The position numbers and the translations under genes were made by a program. This document shows positions 16,419 through 26,726 of a stretch of DNA of 64,000 bases, piece after piece. How positions within the stretch are numbered: position 1 is the stretch's first letter; each line of letters opens with the position of its first letter. The stretch spans positions 1-64,000 of the forward strand of contig CAJUQR010000007.1 in NCBI GenBank assembly GCA_910588185.1. The letters are read 5' to 3'. Under the pieces are notes generated by a model, which saw nothing but the letters and a program-made list of their open reading frames with translations, ran no database searches and was not told the origin of the DNA. The DNA is from an uncultured Peptostreptococcaceae bacterium (GTDB taxonomy: Bacteria > Bacillota > Clostridia > Peptostreptococcales > Anaerovoracaceae).

Positions 16419-17387
16419 TTATTTTTCCATCATTCTGCATGAAACAAAATGATTTTCGCTTACCTCTGTAAGAGGAATTGTACTTCCTACACAGTCTTCA
16501 CGACAGAAATCACAGCGAGGTGCAAATCTGCAGCCCGGTACAGGATTAATCGGGCTTGTAACCTCGCCTCTAATCGCCTGAATCTTTTTATTTCTCATGG
16601 AAATATCCGGAATAGGTATAGAAGACAAAAGTGCCTTTGTATACGGATGCTGAGGGTTTTCAAATAACTCTTTAGCAGGGGCTTTCTCAACACAATGTCC
16701 CATATACATTACCATTATCTCGGTGGATATATGCTTAACAACAGAAAGGTCATGAGTTATAAACATATACGTCAATCCCATTTCTTCCTGCAAGTCCATC
16801 AAAAGATTGAGTATCTGTGCCTGAATAGATACATCAAGCGCTGAAACCGGCTCATCACATACGATGAACTTAGGGTTAATAGCAAGAGCTCTTGCTATAC
16901 ATATACGCTGACGTCTTCCGCCATCAAGCTCATGAGGATATGCGTTGTATAATCTGCTTGCAAGTCCAACTGTGTCCATCAGTTCTTTTACTCTTTTTTG
17001 AACCTCTACCTTGCCTTTACACATATGATTTACAATAAGAGGAGTCGCAATTATATCGGCAACAGATTTTCTTGGATTCAAACTTGAGTAAGGATCCTGG
17101 AATATAATCTGCATAGACTGCCTATATTTTCTCATTTGAGATTCGCTGACTTTTGTAATATCTTGGCCTTCAAACAAAACTTGACCATCGGTAGGTTTAA
17201 GCAAACGCAGTATCGTACGTCCGAGTGTACTCTTTCCGCATCCTGATTCTCCAACCACTCCCAATGTAGTTCCTTTTGCAATGGTAAGATTTATATCGTC
17301 AACGGCATGCAGTGTACTGCCCTTTTTTGTAAAATATTTTTTGAGATTTTTAACCTCAATAAGCGGAGTCTGTTCTATATTATTCAT
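16419..17387 (-). CDS. Oligopeptide ABC transporter ATP-binding protein (OppF/DppF-like)
   Basis: Second ATPase of the peptide importer. Walker A GESGCGKST at residues 46-54; the signature reads ELDGGRRQR rather than LSGGQ, a variant common in OppF-like ATPases of anaerobes; Walker B FIVCDEPVSALD; H-loop ITHDLSVV. The C-terminus carries the oligopeptide/dipeptide domain with a CxxxxxxCxxDC-like cysteine set (GCRFAPRCDFCREDC) that in related proteins binds an Fe-S cluster. I place the start at 17387 (322 aa) after AAAGGAGG; it overlaps the previous stop in ATGAATAA. Confidence 0.93.
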   Translation of the reverse strand: MNNIEQTPLIEVKNLKKYFTKKGSTLHAVDDINLTIAKGTTLGVVGESGCGKSTLGRTILRLLKPTDGQVLFEGQDITKVSESQMRKYRQSMQIIFQDPYSSLNPRKSVADIIATPLIVNHMCKGKVEVQKRVKELMDTVGLASRLYNAYPHELDGGRRQRICIARALAINPKFIVCDEPVSALDVSIQAQILNLLMDLQEEMGLTYMFITHDLSVVKHISTEIMVMYMGHCVEKAPAKELFENPQHPYTKALLSSIPIPDISMRNKKIQAIRGEVTSPINPVPGCRFAPRCDFCREDCVGSTIPLTEVSENHFVSCRMMEK

Positions 17388-18384
17388 TCGTCTCCTCCTT
17401 TGGGTCATTCTTACTGAATAAATGGCATGCTATACTGTGACTTCCCTCTGTGTAAACATCCGGATAAGTTTTTTTACATATATCCATACAATGCGGACAT
17501 CTTTCATGGAAATAACATCCTGTAGGTAACGCAGAAGGATCCGGCATGAGCCCGTCTATAGGCGATAACCTTTTAGTCTCAACCTTTAGGTTTGGTATGG
17601 CACCAAACAATCCTACTGTATAAGGATGATGATTTTCATTGACAAAAATATCTTCAAGCGTACCTGACTCTATAATTTTGCCGGCATACATTATAGCTAC
17701 CTTATCGCATACATTTGCAACAATCCCAAGATCATGTGTGATCATAATCATAGCTGTTCCAAGCTTATCTCTCAAATCACTCATCATAGAAAGAACCTGC
17801 GCTTGTATAGTTACGTCAAGCGCCGTAGTAGGTTCATCAGCTATCAAAAGTTCAGGCTGACAAGAAAGTGCCATTGCTATTACAACACGTTGCTTCATTC
17901 CACCTGAAAACTGATGTGGATATTCATCTTTGCGTGTCGCAGGAATACCTACCATTTCAAGAACTTCATCTACTCTCTTGTCAACAGAAAAATCTTCTCC
18001 CTCTTTGCTGTCACTGTGGTATGAAATTACCTCCGCAATTTGCTCTCCTACCGTCATTACAGGGTTCAAAGATGTCATAGGATCCTGGAAAATCATAGAG
18101 ATTTTCTCACCTCTTATCATGGTACGCATTTCTTCTTCCGGCATCTCCAGCAAATTCTTGCCATCAAAAGTTATGCTACCTGATTCAATAGACCCTGTAC
18201 GTTCAGGAAGCAGTCTTAAAATTGCCAATGCTGTCGTCGTCTTGCCGGCTCCGGTTTCTCCAACAAGTCCTAATGTTTCACCCTTTTCAAGTGTAAGATT
18301 AACGCCGTTTACGGCACAAACAGGTGTATCTCCTGATTTGTATTGCACTTTAAGGTCTTTTATTTCAAGAAGCTTTTCACTCAT
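17380..18384 (-). CDS. Oligopeptide ABC transporter ATP-binding protein (OppD/DppD-like)
   Basis: First ATPase of the importer, 334 aa. Walker A GETGAGKTT at residues 42-50, Q-loop MIFQDPMTSLNP, signature FSGGMKQRV, Walker B LLIADEPTTALD, H-loop ITHDLGIV. The C-terminal CYFHERCPHCMDIC cysteine cluster matches the OppD/DppD C-terminal domain. It couples ATP hydrolysis to peptide uptake through the two permeases encoded upstream. It lies 19 nt after oppC-like and overlaps the next gene by 8 nt. Confidence 0.94.
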   Translation of the reverse strand: MSEKLLEIKDLKVQYKSGDTPVCAVNGVNLTLEKGETLGLVGETGAGKTTTALAILRLLPERTGSIESGSITFDGKNLLEMPEEEMRTMIRGEKISMIFQDPMTSLNPVMTVGEQIAEVISYHSDSKEGEDFSVDKRVDEVLEMVGIPATRKDEYPHQFSGGMKQRVVIAMALSCQPELLIADEPTTALDVTIQAQVLSMMSDLRDKLGTAMIMITHDLGIVANVCDKVAIMYAGKIIESGTLEDIFVNENHHPYTVGLFGAIPNLKVETKRLSPIDGLMPDPSALPTGCYFHERCPHCMDICKKTYPDVYTEGSHSIACHLFSKNDPKEETNE

Positions 18385-18403
18385 TTTATCTCTCCTTAAG
18401 TTC

Positions 18404-19315
18404 CTAATCTTTCAAACGAGGGTCCATTGCATCACGCAGACCATCTCCAAGAAGATTAAACGATAATGCAGTAAGAACAATTACGATACCAGGAATGATA
18501 CACATATATGGATCACTTCTCAAGAATTCCCTTGCTTCCGATATCATCGCACCCCATTCAGGATTAGGAGGCTGAATACCCATACCAAGATAGCTAAGGC
18601 TTGATGCAGTAAGCATCAAATTTGCTATACCTTGTGTTGATACTACGATAATAGGCCCAAGTGAATTTGGAATTATCTCTTTTACTATAATCCCTATATC
18701 TCTCATACCGCACGCACGAGCTGCTTCAACATATTCTGTATCTACTATACTAAGTACCGTAGAACGAACAAGTCTACAGTTTCCCGGCACAGCGGCTACT
18801 GTCATTGCAACAATCAAACTCACTGCGCTGGCCCCCATAGCCGCAACTACACATAATGCAAGCAATGTTTCAGGTATTGCCATAAACATATCTGTAAATC
18901 GCATGATTATACCATCTATTTTGCCTCCAAAATAAGCTGCTACTGCTCCTAAAAGTCCTCCTATAATCATGCTGACACCCATGGTAACTATACCTATTGT
19001 CAATGACACTCTTGACCCGAATACCATACGAATAAAGATATCTCTTCCATAAAGGTCTGTACCAAACCAGTGCTCCCATGAAGGCGGATTATTTCTTATG
19101 GCAGTGTTTTGCATAGTAACAAGTGATTCATCAAATAATACGTTTGCAAAAATCGCAAGCAATACTATAAGGCACAAGAATCCCATACTTACCACACTGC
19201 TCTTATCTCTAAGAAGTCTGCGCCAAATGTCCCCTGCCATACTATGTCCCTGAGCATAGGCATTTGCGAATTCTTCATTTTCTTTTCTCTTTCGACTTCT
19301 AAATGACATTTTCAT
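18404..19315 (-). CDS. Oligopeptide ABC transporter permease (OppC/DppC-like)
   Basis: Inner-membrane permease with an N-terminal OppC-type segment and about six helices; the EAA loop reads EAARACGMRDIGIIVKEIIPN. The motif HWFGTDLYGRDIF is the usual OppC landmark. I prefer the ATG at 19315 (303 aa) because AAGGAGG lies about 12 nt upstream; upstream in-frame starts overlap the oppB-like reading frame and have no ribosome binding site. Forms the heterodimeric channel with the neighbouring permease. Confidence 0.92.
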   Translation of the reverse strand: MKMSFRSRKRKENEEFANAYAQGHSMAGDIWRRLLRDKSSVVSMGFLCLIVLLAIFANVLFDESLVTMQNTAIRNNPPSWEHWFGTDLYGRDIFIRMVFGSRVSLTIGIVTMGVSMIIGGLLGAVAAYFGGKIDGIIMRFTDMFMAIPETLLALCVVAAMGASAVSLIVAMTVAAVPGNCRLVRSTVLSIVDTEYVEAARACGMRDIGIIVKEIIPNSLGPIIVVSTQGIANLMLTASSLSYLGMGIQPPNPEWGAMISEAREFLRSDPYMCIIPGIVIVLTALSFNLLGDGLRDAMDPRLKD

Positions 19316-19340
19316 AATCTGTCGTTGCCCTCCTTGCCTA

Positions 19341-20276
19341 CTACTTTGCATATTTTGCTTTAATTCGCGGATCAATAAAAGCATAAATCAAATCCACTAT
19401 AAGCATGATAATTGCGAAGAAAAATGCCAGTAACAATACACTTGCAAGTACGCACGGCGTATCTTTAGCTTTAATCGATAATACGATCAATGTTCCAAGT
19501 CCAGGCAGATTAAATACGCTTTCTGCTATTACTGAACCTCCAAGAATAGCTCCAAACGATGAACCAATCGTAGTAATTACCGGCAGGAGTGCATTCTTCA
19601 ATGCGTGTTTATATATAATTTTATTTTCAGGCAGCCCCTTAGATCTTGCAGTTCTAACATAATCTTGCCTTATCTCCTCAAGCATAGTTGAACGAGTCAT
19701 TCTCAAGATTTTAGAACCATATGGAACTCCTACGGTAATCGTAGGCAATATGTAACTGGTCCACCCGTATGTAATTCCCCCGGATGGCAGCCACCCAAGA
19801 TATAACGAAAAAATAAGAATCAACAGCATCGCAAGCCAGAATGTAGGCATCGCAACTAAAACAGTTGATGCTACACGAAGAAATCCATCTGATTTTGAAT
19901 ACTGTTTAACTGCCGAATAAACACCCAACGGTAATCCCATAACGGTAGCAAGAATCATTCCTAAAAAAGCCACTGTAAGACTAACCGGCATTCTGCTGAA
20001 TATATCTGAAAAAACTGGATTATTTGTTCTGTATGACGTTCCGAAGTCCAGATCAAATACTATTCCTCGAATATACTCAAAGAACCGTGTCCAAAACGGT
20101 TCATTAAGACCCAGTTCTTCTCTAAGTTGTTCACGTGCTTCAATAGATGATTCCGGTCCAAGAATACGGATTGCCGGGTCTCCCGGCGTAAAATCCATAA
20201 TAGTAAAAATAATGAATGCTACACCAAATAGAATCGGTATTAGGATAAGCAGCCTTTTGATGGTGTACTTTGCCAT
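19341..20276 (-). CDS. Oligopeptide ABC transporter permease (OppB/DppB-like)
   Basis: First gene of the five-gene importer operon. The 311-residue protein begins with the OppB pattern (TIKRLLILIPILFGV, FTPGDPA), has six predicted helices and an EAA loop (YVRTARSKGLPENKIIYKHALKNALLP, seen across residues about 205-230). Ribosome binding site TAGGAGG precedes the ATG. A good promoter lies 45-70 bp upstream. Confidence 0.94.
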   Translation of the reverse strand: MAKYTIKRLLILIPILFGVAFIIFTIMDFTPGDPAIRILGPESSIEAREQLREELGLNEPFWTRFFEYIRGIVFDLDFGTSYRTNNPVFSDIFSRMPVSLTVAFLGMILATVMGLPLGVYSAVKQYSKSDGFLRVASTVLVAMPTFWLAMLLILIFSLYLGWLPSGGITYGWTSYILPTITVGVPYGSKILRMTRSTMLEEIRQDYVRTARSKGLPENKIIYKHALKNALLPVITTIGSSFGAILGGSVIAESVFNLPGLGTLIVLSIKAKDTPCVLASVLLLAFFFAIIMLIVDLIYAFIDPRIKAKYAK

Positions 20277-20320
20277 GTCACGCCTCCTAGTACAATTAAG
20301 ATTTCAACCTTATATATTAG

Positions 20321-20348
20321 AATATACCATTTTTCTCTCCCCTGTCAA
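20321..20348 (-). promoter_or_regulatory. Promoter of the oligopeptide transporter operon
   Basis: On the minus strand TTGACA (complement of 20343-20348) and TATATT (complement of 20321-20326) are 16 nt apart, about 45 nt before the first permease gene. Confidence 0.65.
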
Positions 20349-20547
20349 GGTTTACCGCTTTTGTATACAAAATATTGGATAAAAATTAACAAAATGGTTT
20401 TAATATCTTTATCTAATTTATGACAATTGTAGCTGTAGCTTAATCTTCAATGACAAAATCCAAATTTGTGCTAAAAGCTATGTTTTGTTGACCTTTTCTA
20501 AAAAATTTTAAAATTTTAGCAACTGGCTACTTTTTATTTTTAAAAAT
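20349..20547. other. Intergenic spacer between peptide transporter and serS
   Basis: AT-rich, no credible gene. It contains a short palindrome-like run of A and T around 20495-20520 (CTAAAA...TTTTAG). I see no T-box leader or other recognisable riboswitch here. Confidence 0.4.
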
Positions 20548-20580
20548 AAAACCCCAAGACTTTCAAGTCTCAGGGGTTTA
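20548..20580 (-). terminator. Terminator after serS
   Basis: Stem AAACCCC-(TG)AGACTT with its complement around a short loop, followed by TTTTATTTTT on the minus strand; 15 bp beyond the serS stop codon. Confidence 0.85.
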
Positions 20581-20594
20581 TTTATAATATGCTT

Positions 20595-21869
20595 TTATTT
20601 ACCTATAACGTCGCATCCCATGTATTTTCTTAGTGCTTCTGGAACTACTACAGTTCCGTCTGCCTGCTGATAATTTTCAAGAATTGCCGCAACAGTTCTG
20701 CCTACTGCAAGACCTGAACCATTTAGAGTATGAACGAATTCAGCCTTTCCGGTCTCTTCATTTCTATAGCGAATATTAGCTCTTCTTGCCTGATAATCTT
20801 CAAAATTACTGCATGATGAAATTTCTACATATCTGCCATAGCTAGGCATCCATACTTCAATATCATAAGTCATAGCTGATGAAAATCCTAAATCTCCTGT
20901 ACTAAGTCTAACAACTCTGTATGGAATCTTTAATATCTTAAGAACTTCTTCTGCGTCAGCAGTGAGTTTTTCCAGCTCATCATAAGAGCCCTCAGGCTTT
21001 ACAAACTTAACCAGTTCAACCTTATTAAACTGATGCTGTCTTATCAACCCTCTTGTATCTCTTCCTGCAGATCCTGCTTCTGCACGGAAACAAGGCGTAT
21101 ATGCCGTATAATAAACCGGAAGCTCTGATTCAGCCATAATTTCCTGAGCTCTCAAATTTGTTACAGGTACTTCTGCCGTAGGTATAAGGAAAAAGTCTTT
21201 TTGCGGAACATAAAACATGTCTTCCTCAAACTTAGGAAGCTGACCTGTTCCTGTCATTGCAGCTCTATTTACCATAAAAGGAGGCAAAATCTCAACGTAA
21301 TCTTGAGCAACCGTATGAAGATCAAGCATAAAATTTATTACAGCTCTTTCAAGTCTTGCTCCAAGACCCTTATAAACTGTAAATCTAGCACCTGAAATTT
21401 TTGAAGCTCTGTCAAAATCTAATATATCAAGATCTGTTCCTACATCCCAGTGAGCCTTAGGTTCAAAGCCAAATTTTTTAGGCTCCATAAATTTTCTCAT
21501 CTCCACATTGTCCGTGTCGTCTTCACCAATTTGAACTTCTGGATTTGGAGTATTCGGTACACCTAAAAGTACATCTTTGAGCTCTTTTTCGATTTCAGCA
21601 AGCTGGGAATCCAAAGCTTTAATATCAGCAGAAAGCGTTTTCATTTCTGCCATTATGTCAGCAGTATCTTTTCCTTCTTTTTTAAGTTTTGGGATTTCTT
21701 TTGAGACAGTGTTTTGACGGTTTTTCATCTGCTCAACTTCCATTAGGATTTCTCTTCTCTTTGCATCAAGTTCAGGAACCTTGCTCAGACCGAAATCTCC
21801 TTTGCATCTCCTTTCGACTGAAGCCTTTACACCTTCATAATCATCTCTGATTCTCTTAATGTCTAACAT
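20595..21869 (-). CDS. serS: Seryl-tRNA synthetase
   Basis: Class II aminoacyl-tRNA synthetase that charges tRNA-Ser (and tRNA-Sec where present). The 424-residue protein has the N-terminal antiparallel coiled-coil arm (about residues 28-105), motif 2 FRAEAGSAGRDTRGLIRQHQ (residues about 265-284) and motif 3 NGSGLAVGRTVAAILEN. It ends a run of minus-strand genes behind glutamine synthetase with only 36 nt between, so it may be expressed by readthrough; no T-box leader is visible upstream. Confidence 0.97.
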   Translation of the reverse strand: MLDIKRIRDDYEGVKASVERRCKGDFGLSKVPELDAKRREILMEVEQMKNRQNTVSKEIPKLKKEGKDTADIMAEMKTLSADIKALDSQLAEIEKELKDVLLGVPNTPNPEVQIGEDDTDNVEMRKFMEPKKFGFEPKAHWDVGTDLDILDFDRASKISGARFTVYKGLGARLERAVINFMLDLHTVAQDYVEILPPFMVNRAAMTGTGQLPKFEEDMFYVPQKDFFLIPTAEVPVTNLRAQEIMAESELPVYYTAYTPCFRAEAGSAGRDTRGLIRQHQFNKVELVKFVKPEGSYDELEKLTADAEEVLKILKIPYRVVRLSTGDLGFSSAMTYDIEVWMPSYGRYVEISSCSNFEDYQARRANIRYRNEETGKAEFVHTLNGSGLAVGRTVAAILENYQQADGTVVVPEALRKYMGCDVIGK

Positions 21870-21905
21870 CTCTATCCTCTTTTCTATACAAATAACATTG
21901 TTTAT

Positions 21906-23822
21906 TTAAAATAAATTTTTTCTGTATATACTGTACAAATTTCTAAGCTTATTCATCTTAGACTGAAGCTCAAGCTGCAAGTCAGATGCAAGCCGGAAGT
22001 CTCCTTCATCAAGTGCTTCTTTTACCTTTGATAGCAAACATTTCTCAGAAAGACTGCTCTTTGCAATTTCATACTTTAAAGAAGTGATTTTTTCCCAGTT
22101 TTCCAAATCGTAATCTGTAGCGTCACTTCCATGAAGTTTAACATACTCTCTAATATCCGCCATATATCCCGGAATTATACGATTATGAAGCTCTGTTTTC
22201 CATTGCATAAGCGCATATACCGTATAAGACTCTATTGAAGCTTTAGAAAATACTCCTTCTCCGGAAATCGCCGCAACCTTTTCAGGGTATTTACTGAACC
22301 CTTGTAAGTTCTGCCAAACAGTTGCAGGTGCAATTCCAAATCTCAGGTTTCTTTCTTCTTCTGTAAAATCTTCGAATACATCTTTTTCGCTTCTATATTC
22401 TCTGTCTTTTTCCAGGTAAAAATCTTCCTCTCCAAGCTTTTTAGAAATGGACTTTTCTAATTCTTTAGGAGTTTTTTTAGCTTCAAGCGCACACTTAATT
22501 CCATCAAGCATTGCCATATAACTGCTTGCCAAAATCAGATAAGTATTAGATTTTGGATTAGGTGAGCGAAGCTCAAATCTAGTCGACAAAGGATTTCTTT
22601 CATCTCTTACAAGTCCCGCAAGAATCGTCCTGTTTCTTGACGGTTCATGTGCGCTGTGTCCGAGTGACGTTACTATACAAACAGGAGCCTCATATCCGGG
22701 CTTAAGTCTGTTAAGCGCATCGAGCGTCGGACTTACAAAAGGATTTATAACTTCATAATTTTTAAGAATTCCCATTAAACTTCCAAATCCAATAGGATTT
22801 AAAAAGTCTTCCTTAGGATTGGAAGCTGCAAATAAGCTTATAACTTTTCCCGACTTTGTACGTGCTGATACGCCAAGATGTGTGTGCTCTCCGCTTCCTG
22901 CAACACCTTCTACCGGTTTTGCCATAAATGTAGTAGACAATCCAAACTGGTTAAATACATCTCTCACAACATATTTTACATGTTTTTCATTATCTGCTGC
23001 CTGCATCGCGTCAGAATATTTCCAATCTATTTCAAGTTGCTCCATTATATGGTCATGATTTCCGGAACGAGTAATCTTTGACTTTACTCCGCCAACTTCT
23101 TTATGCCCCATCTCCATATTAAGACCATAATAATCAAGGATTTCAAGAGATTTCTCTAAAGCAGTCCTTACAGGTCCATAAGTTCTTTTCCAATATTGTT
23201 CTTTTAATTCCTGCGATGTTGAAAGCTGTTCTTTATCTGCCTTATCTTCCGGTGTCCTCACCCAAAACTCAAGTTCAGTTGCACTGGTAATAAGAATTTC
23301 TTCAATATCATCAGCACTGTCTGCTCCGTTTATATATTCAAACACATAAGGGTTTTCCTTGAGTATCTTCATAAGACCTTGCTTAAACGACTCTATGGAT
23401 TTTTTTAATATTACTCTGGCGCCTACTTCTGCTTTATCGTTATGTATCAAGAAAGCCGGTATGCGCAATGTGCCTACCGGTAATCCTGTCTTTTTTGAAA
23501 CATTATCAAAGTTATAATCTATATACCAGTTAACGCTCTTATCTGGTATCATATCTACCTTTGCATTATTTAATTCTGCAATTTTAGGCAGGTGTACACT
23601 GGAACCATCCGTTTGCACTCCGTGTTCTAGCATATCATCTATATCGTCTAAAAATAATTTTACAGGAATTCGTTCATCCGTATCATTTCCCGCGATGTCA
23701 AGCCCCACAAAAGAGACAAACTGTACTTCCGGGTGCTTTTGTAAAATTTGAACGATTTCTGTATTGGTGTGCTCGTCTTTAGGTATTTTGAACAACATAC
23801 GTTCAAAATCAAAATCCAGCAT
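21906..23822 (-). CDS. glnA: Glutamine synthetase, long form
   Basis: ATP-dependent synthesis of glutamine from glutamate and ammonia. Family motifs are clear though diverged from GlnA type I: TELEFWVRTPE (metal ligands), EVGGVKSKI, GSGEHTHLGVS, NRLKPGYEAPV, and the adenylate/glutamate region RFELRSPNPKSNTY. At 638 residues it is longer than the usual 445-470 (type I) and shorter than GlnN (about 700); an internal insertion near 190-230 and a helical, charged C-terminal extension of about 100 residues account for this. Start preceded by GGAGGTAG. The same long form occurs in other Clostridia; regulation is not visible. Confidence 0.88.
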   Translation of the reverse strand: MLDFDFERMLFKIPKDEHTNTEIVQILQKHPEVQFVSFVGLDIAGNDTDERIPVKLFLDDIDDMLEHGVQTDGSSVHLPKIAELNNAKVDMIPDKSVNWYIDYNFDNVSKKTGLPVGTLRIPAFLIHNDKAEVGARVILKKSIESFKQGLMKILKENPYVFEYINGADSADDIEEILITSATELEFWVRTPEDKADKEQLSTSQELKEQYWKRTYGPVRTALEKSLEILDYYGLNMEMGHKEVGGVKSKITRSGNHDHIMEQLEIDWKYSDAMQAADNEKHVKYVVRDVFNQFGLSTTFMAKPVEGVAGSGEHTHLGVSARTKSGKVISLFAASNPKEDFLNPIGFGSLMGILKNYEVINPFVSPTLDALNRLKPGYEAPVCIVTSLGHSAHEPSRNRTILAGLVRDERNPLSTRFELRSPNPKSNTYLILASSYMAMLDGIKCALEAKKTPKELEKSISKKLGEEDFYLEKDREYRSEKDVFEDFTEEERNLRFGIAPATVWQNLQGFSKYPEKVAAISGEGVFSKASIESYTVYALMQWKTELHNRIIPGYMADIREYVKLHGSDATDYDLENWEKITSLKYEIAKSSLSEKCLLSKVKEALDEGDFRLASDLQLELQSKMNKLRNLYSIYRKNLF

Positions 23823-23858
23823 ATTCTACCTCCATTTTGCATTTTATTTATTCTTTTA

Positions 23859-26726
23859 TTACGCTGCAAGCTTATCTAAAGCATCTTCAAGTTCTTTCAA
23901 ATAATCTCCGTAAGCGCTCCAGTCTCCGGCTTGCATTGCAGACTGTGCATTATCATATGCTTTAACAGCTTTGTCTATTAACTGCTTCTGAGTAACGACT
24001 CCTGATTCTCCTTCTCCTGACGGATCTTCTCCTTCCGAAGTAACTCCCTCTTGAGCCTTATCTCCAAATAAGGAAGCAAGACATTCTGCCAAAGTCTCTT
24101 CATAAGCTATACGGTCTCCGTATGCCACAATTATTCTCTTAACTTCAGGTATACTGGAGTTGGTCGCTTCAAGATATACAGGTTCAACATAAAGTACAGA
24201 AGAATTTATAGGAATTATAAACATATTTCCTCTTCTATAATTAGTTCCCGATGAATTCCACAATGAGAACTCTTTAGAAATCTCCGTATTCTGGTCTATC
24301 TGTGCTTCAATCTGTTCAGGACCATAAATTGTCCTGCTCTTAGGGAATTGATATAATACCAGTTCCCCATAATGGTCACCGTCATTTCGTGCTACAAACA
24401 ACGCCGTCATATTCTTTTTTGTTTTAGGAGTATAAGGAATTGAATTGAAGAATTCGGCCTTTTCTTCTCCCGGCAATTTAGCAATATAATAATTAGGCGT
24501 CATCTGAACTTGTTCAGTGCCGTAAATTTCATAAGCGATGTCCCACTGATCCTCATTTAAATAGAATACACCTATATCTTCCATATGATATCTGGCATAA
24601 ATCTCAGCCTGAATCTTGAACAATGAATTCGGATATCTTATATGTGACTTGAGTCCTTCCGGCATTTTATCAACGCTCTTAAACAATTCAGGATAAATTT
24701 TTGAATATGTCTGTGCTATAGGATCCTCTTCATCTACCACATAAAAATTCACATCTCCATTATACGCATCTACCACAACCTTAATAGAATTCCTTATATA
24801 ATTCATCTCGCCGTCATATGGCTGTGAATAAGGATAGTTTGAACTTGTAGTATATGCATCTATCATCCAATATAGTTTGCCGTCAACAGTTACCATATAA
24901 GGATCATTTTCATAAGACAGATATGGCATTATAGTTCTGACCCTATCCATAACGTTTCTGTGAACGATTATTTTGGAGTTGCTGTCTATATTGGAGGAAA
25001 CAAGAAGTTTCAAGCTGCGCTCATTTATGGCAAATACCAACCGGTTAAAGAAATTCATATTGATGCCGGCAGTGCCTTCATAATGAGCGTACTGGTTGCT
25101 GTCACCTGACGGATAATCAAACTCTGCTTCATCAGTTCCAACTAAAATATATTCATTGGAAAGTTCTCCGAAGTATATCTCCGGTCTTGTTATTTGAAGC
25201 TCTTCAACAGAAGATTCAGGAGGAATGTTTCCAACCAAAACATCCGGCTGACCGCTGGCTGTAACTTTATCTACTCTTGAAAGAGTCACACCATAACCAT
25301 GAGTATATTTGAGATGTCGGTTAAGCCATGAGTCCCCGATTTTTTCCTCATCGATTTCTCTTGTCGCCAAATACGTCTGTGTGTATTTGCCGTCAATCAT
25401 ATATCTGTCATTATCTACATCGTTAAATGTATAATACTGACGTATACTCTGAGTCTGATTATAGAACTGCTTTGTAGGATCAAAGTCATTGATTCTTATA
25501 TTGTTTATAGTTTCAGTATTCTCATTTATATCAGCAGCTGAGAGGGTATTATCAGCTTCAAACGGTTTAGTTAAGACATCATTTAACTGATAAGCATATT
25601 GAGTATATTCTATACTTCTCTCAAGATATTTTTCTTCTTTGCTCAGTTCGTCAGGAGATACAATAAAATTCTGAACTAAAAGCTCTGCGCCGCTTCCTAC
25701 AAGGCCCACTACAATCATAATTACCGGAACTGCAAGTATTTTTTTGTAAGATTTTCTTTTCATATTTACAACAAACAAAATTGCTGCAAGTACAGAAAGT
25801 ACACACAAAATTCTCAGCTTCCAAAGTGTTACAGTCACATCTGTAAAACCTGCTCCGTAAACAGCTCCAGTGTGAGTATGAAGCAAATCAAACTGCTGCA
25901 GGAAGAAGTTTATACCAAGCATTATAAAGAATATAAAGCCCAGTACTCCTATTTTGCCTGATGCAATTTTAAGCAGTTGTTTAAAATTATTATCATCAAA
26001 CTGCTTCTTAGGTTTAACCTGTTTAGGCTCATATTTTTTGCCTGTAAATGCTTCGGCAAATTTTCCAAATACGTCACCTGCACCTTTTGCACCTTTCTTG
26101 TTGTTTCCAAAAGCTTCAGCATCACCTGTATATCTTTCGTCATCAACATTTTCTGCTTCCGGTGGTACAGTTTCTTTATACATATCAGGCGTTCTTACCG
26201 TCATCAGTATGATATAGTATATAACGGTAAGTATCACAAATCCTATAATAACGCCTATCATTATTTCATTTAACTGCGTCAAAAAATCAAGTTTAAAAAT
26301 ATAAAATGAAATATCAAAATTAAACAGTGGGTCCGCAATATTAAAATCTGTACTGTTAGCAAATTTTAATATGTCAAACCACAGCTGCCATACTGTCATA
26401 ACAGTGGCAAAAATTCCAAAAACCGCTGAAAGCGCCAAAGTTACTTTCTTCAGTTTTTTCATGTTAGTTGCTTCTGAAGACGCTATATGCGAAAAATAAC
26501 CTTTTCGCAGCATCCCAAGGTAAAGATATACTAAGATTGTTATGACGATAAAGGTTGGAATTCCAACAGTCAACTGAGTAACCAGCTGCTTAAAGAATAC
26601 CGAAAGATATCCCATTTCTTTAAACCACATAAAATCTGCAATAAATCCTATTAACCCCAGGAAGAGCACTACTATTAGAATAACAACAAACAAAATAATT
26701 GATACTTTTCGGTTTGCTTTGTCCAT
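23859..26726 (-). CDS. Giant UPF0182-family membrane protein
   Basis: 955 residues. The N-terminal third has about seven membrane helices (for example residues 9-31, 45-70, 100-120, 155-180, and three more around 250-345) broken by a charged cytoplasmic loop (about 190-240). The rest is a large extracytoplasmic domain rich in Tyr and Asn, typical of UPF0182 (COG1615), whose function is unknown. The last 40 residues form a helix with the pattern AYDNAQSAMQAGDWSAYGDY, resembling tetratrico-like sorting helices. Start overlaps the stop of the zinc-ribbon gene by one base (TAATG), so the two are translationally coupled. Confidence 0.88.
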   Translation of the reverse strand: MDKANRKVSIILFVVILIVVLFLGLIGFIADFMWFKEMGYLSVFFKQLVTQLTVGIPTFIVITILVYLYLGMLRKGYFSHIASSEATNMKKLKKVTLALSAVFGIFATVMTVWQLWFDILKFANSTDFNIADPLFNFDISFYIFKLDFLTQLNEIMIGVIIGFVILTVIYYIILMTVRTPDMYKETVPPEAENVDDERYTGDAEAFGNNKKGAKGAGDVFGKFAEAFTGKKYEPKQVKPKKQFDDNNFKQLLKIASGKIGVLGFIFFIMLGINFFLQQFDLLHTHTGAVYGAGFTDVTVTLWKLRILCVLSVLAAILFVVNMKRKSYKKILAVPVIMIVVGLVGSGAELLVQNFIVSPDELSKEEKYLERSIEYTQYAYQLNDVLTKPFEADNTLSAADINENTETINNIRINDFDPTKQFYNQTQSIRQYYTFNDVDNDRYMIDGKYTQTYLATREIDEEKIGDSWLNRHLKYTHGYGVTLSRVDKVTASGQPDVLVGNIPPESSVEELQITRPEIYFGELSNEYILVGTDEAEFDYPSGDSNQYAHYEGTAGINMNFFNRLVFAINERSLKLLVSSNIDSNSKIIVHRNVMDRVRTIMPYLSYENDPYMVTVDGKLYWMIDAYTTSSNYPYSQPYDGEMNYIRNSIKVVVDAYNGDVNFYVVDEEDPIAQTYSKIYPELFKSVDKMPEGLKSHIRYPNSLFKIQAEIYARYHMEDIGVFYLNEDQWDIAYEIYGTEQVQMTPNYYIAKLPGEEKAEFFNSIPYTPKTKKNMTALFVARNDGDHYGELVLYQFPKSRTIYGPEQIEAQIDQNTEISKEFSLWNSSGTNYRRGNMFIIPINSSVLYVEPVYLEATNSSIPEVKRIIVAYGDRIAYEETLAECLASLFGDKAQEGVTSEGEDPSGEGESGVVTQKQLIDKAVKAYDNAQSAMQAGDWSAYGDYLKELEDALDKLAA

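Noticed and set aside
21870..21905. T-box leader for serS
   Set aside because: Only 36 bp separate serS from glnA; no T-box sequence or specifier stem fits.
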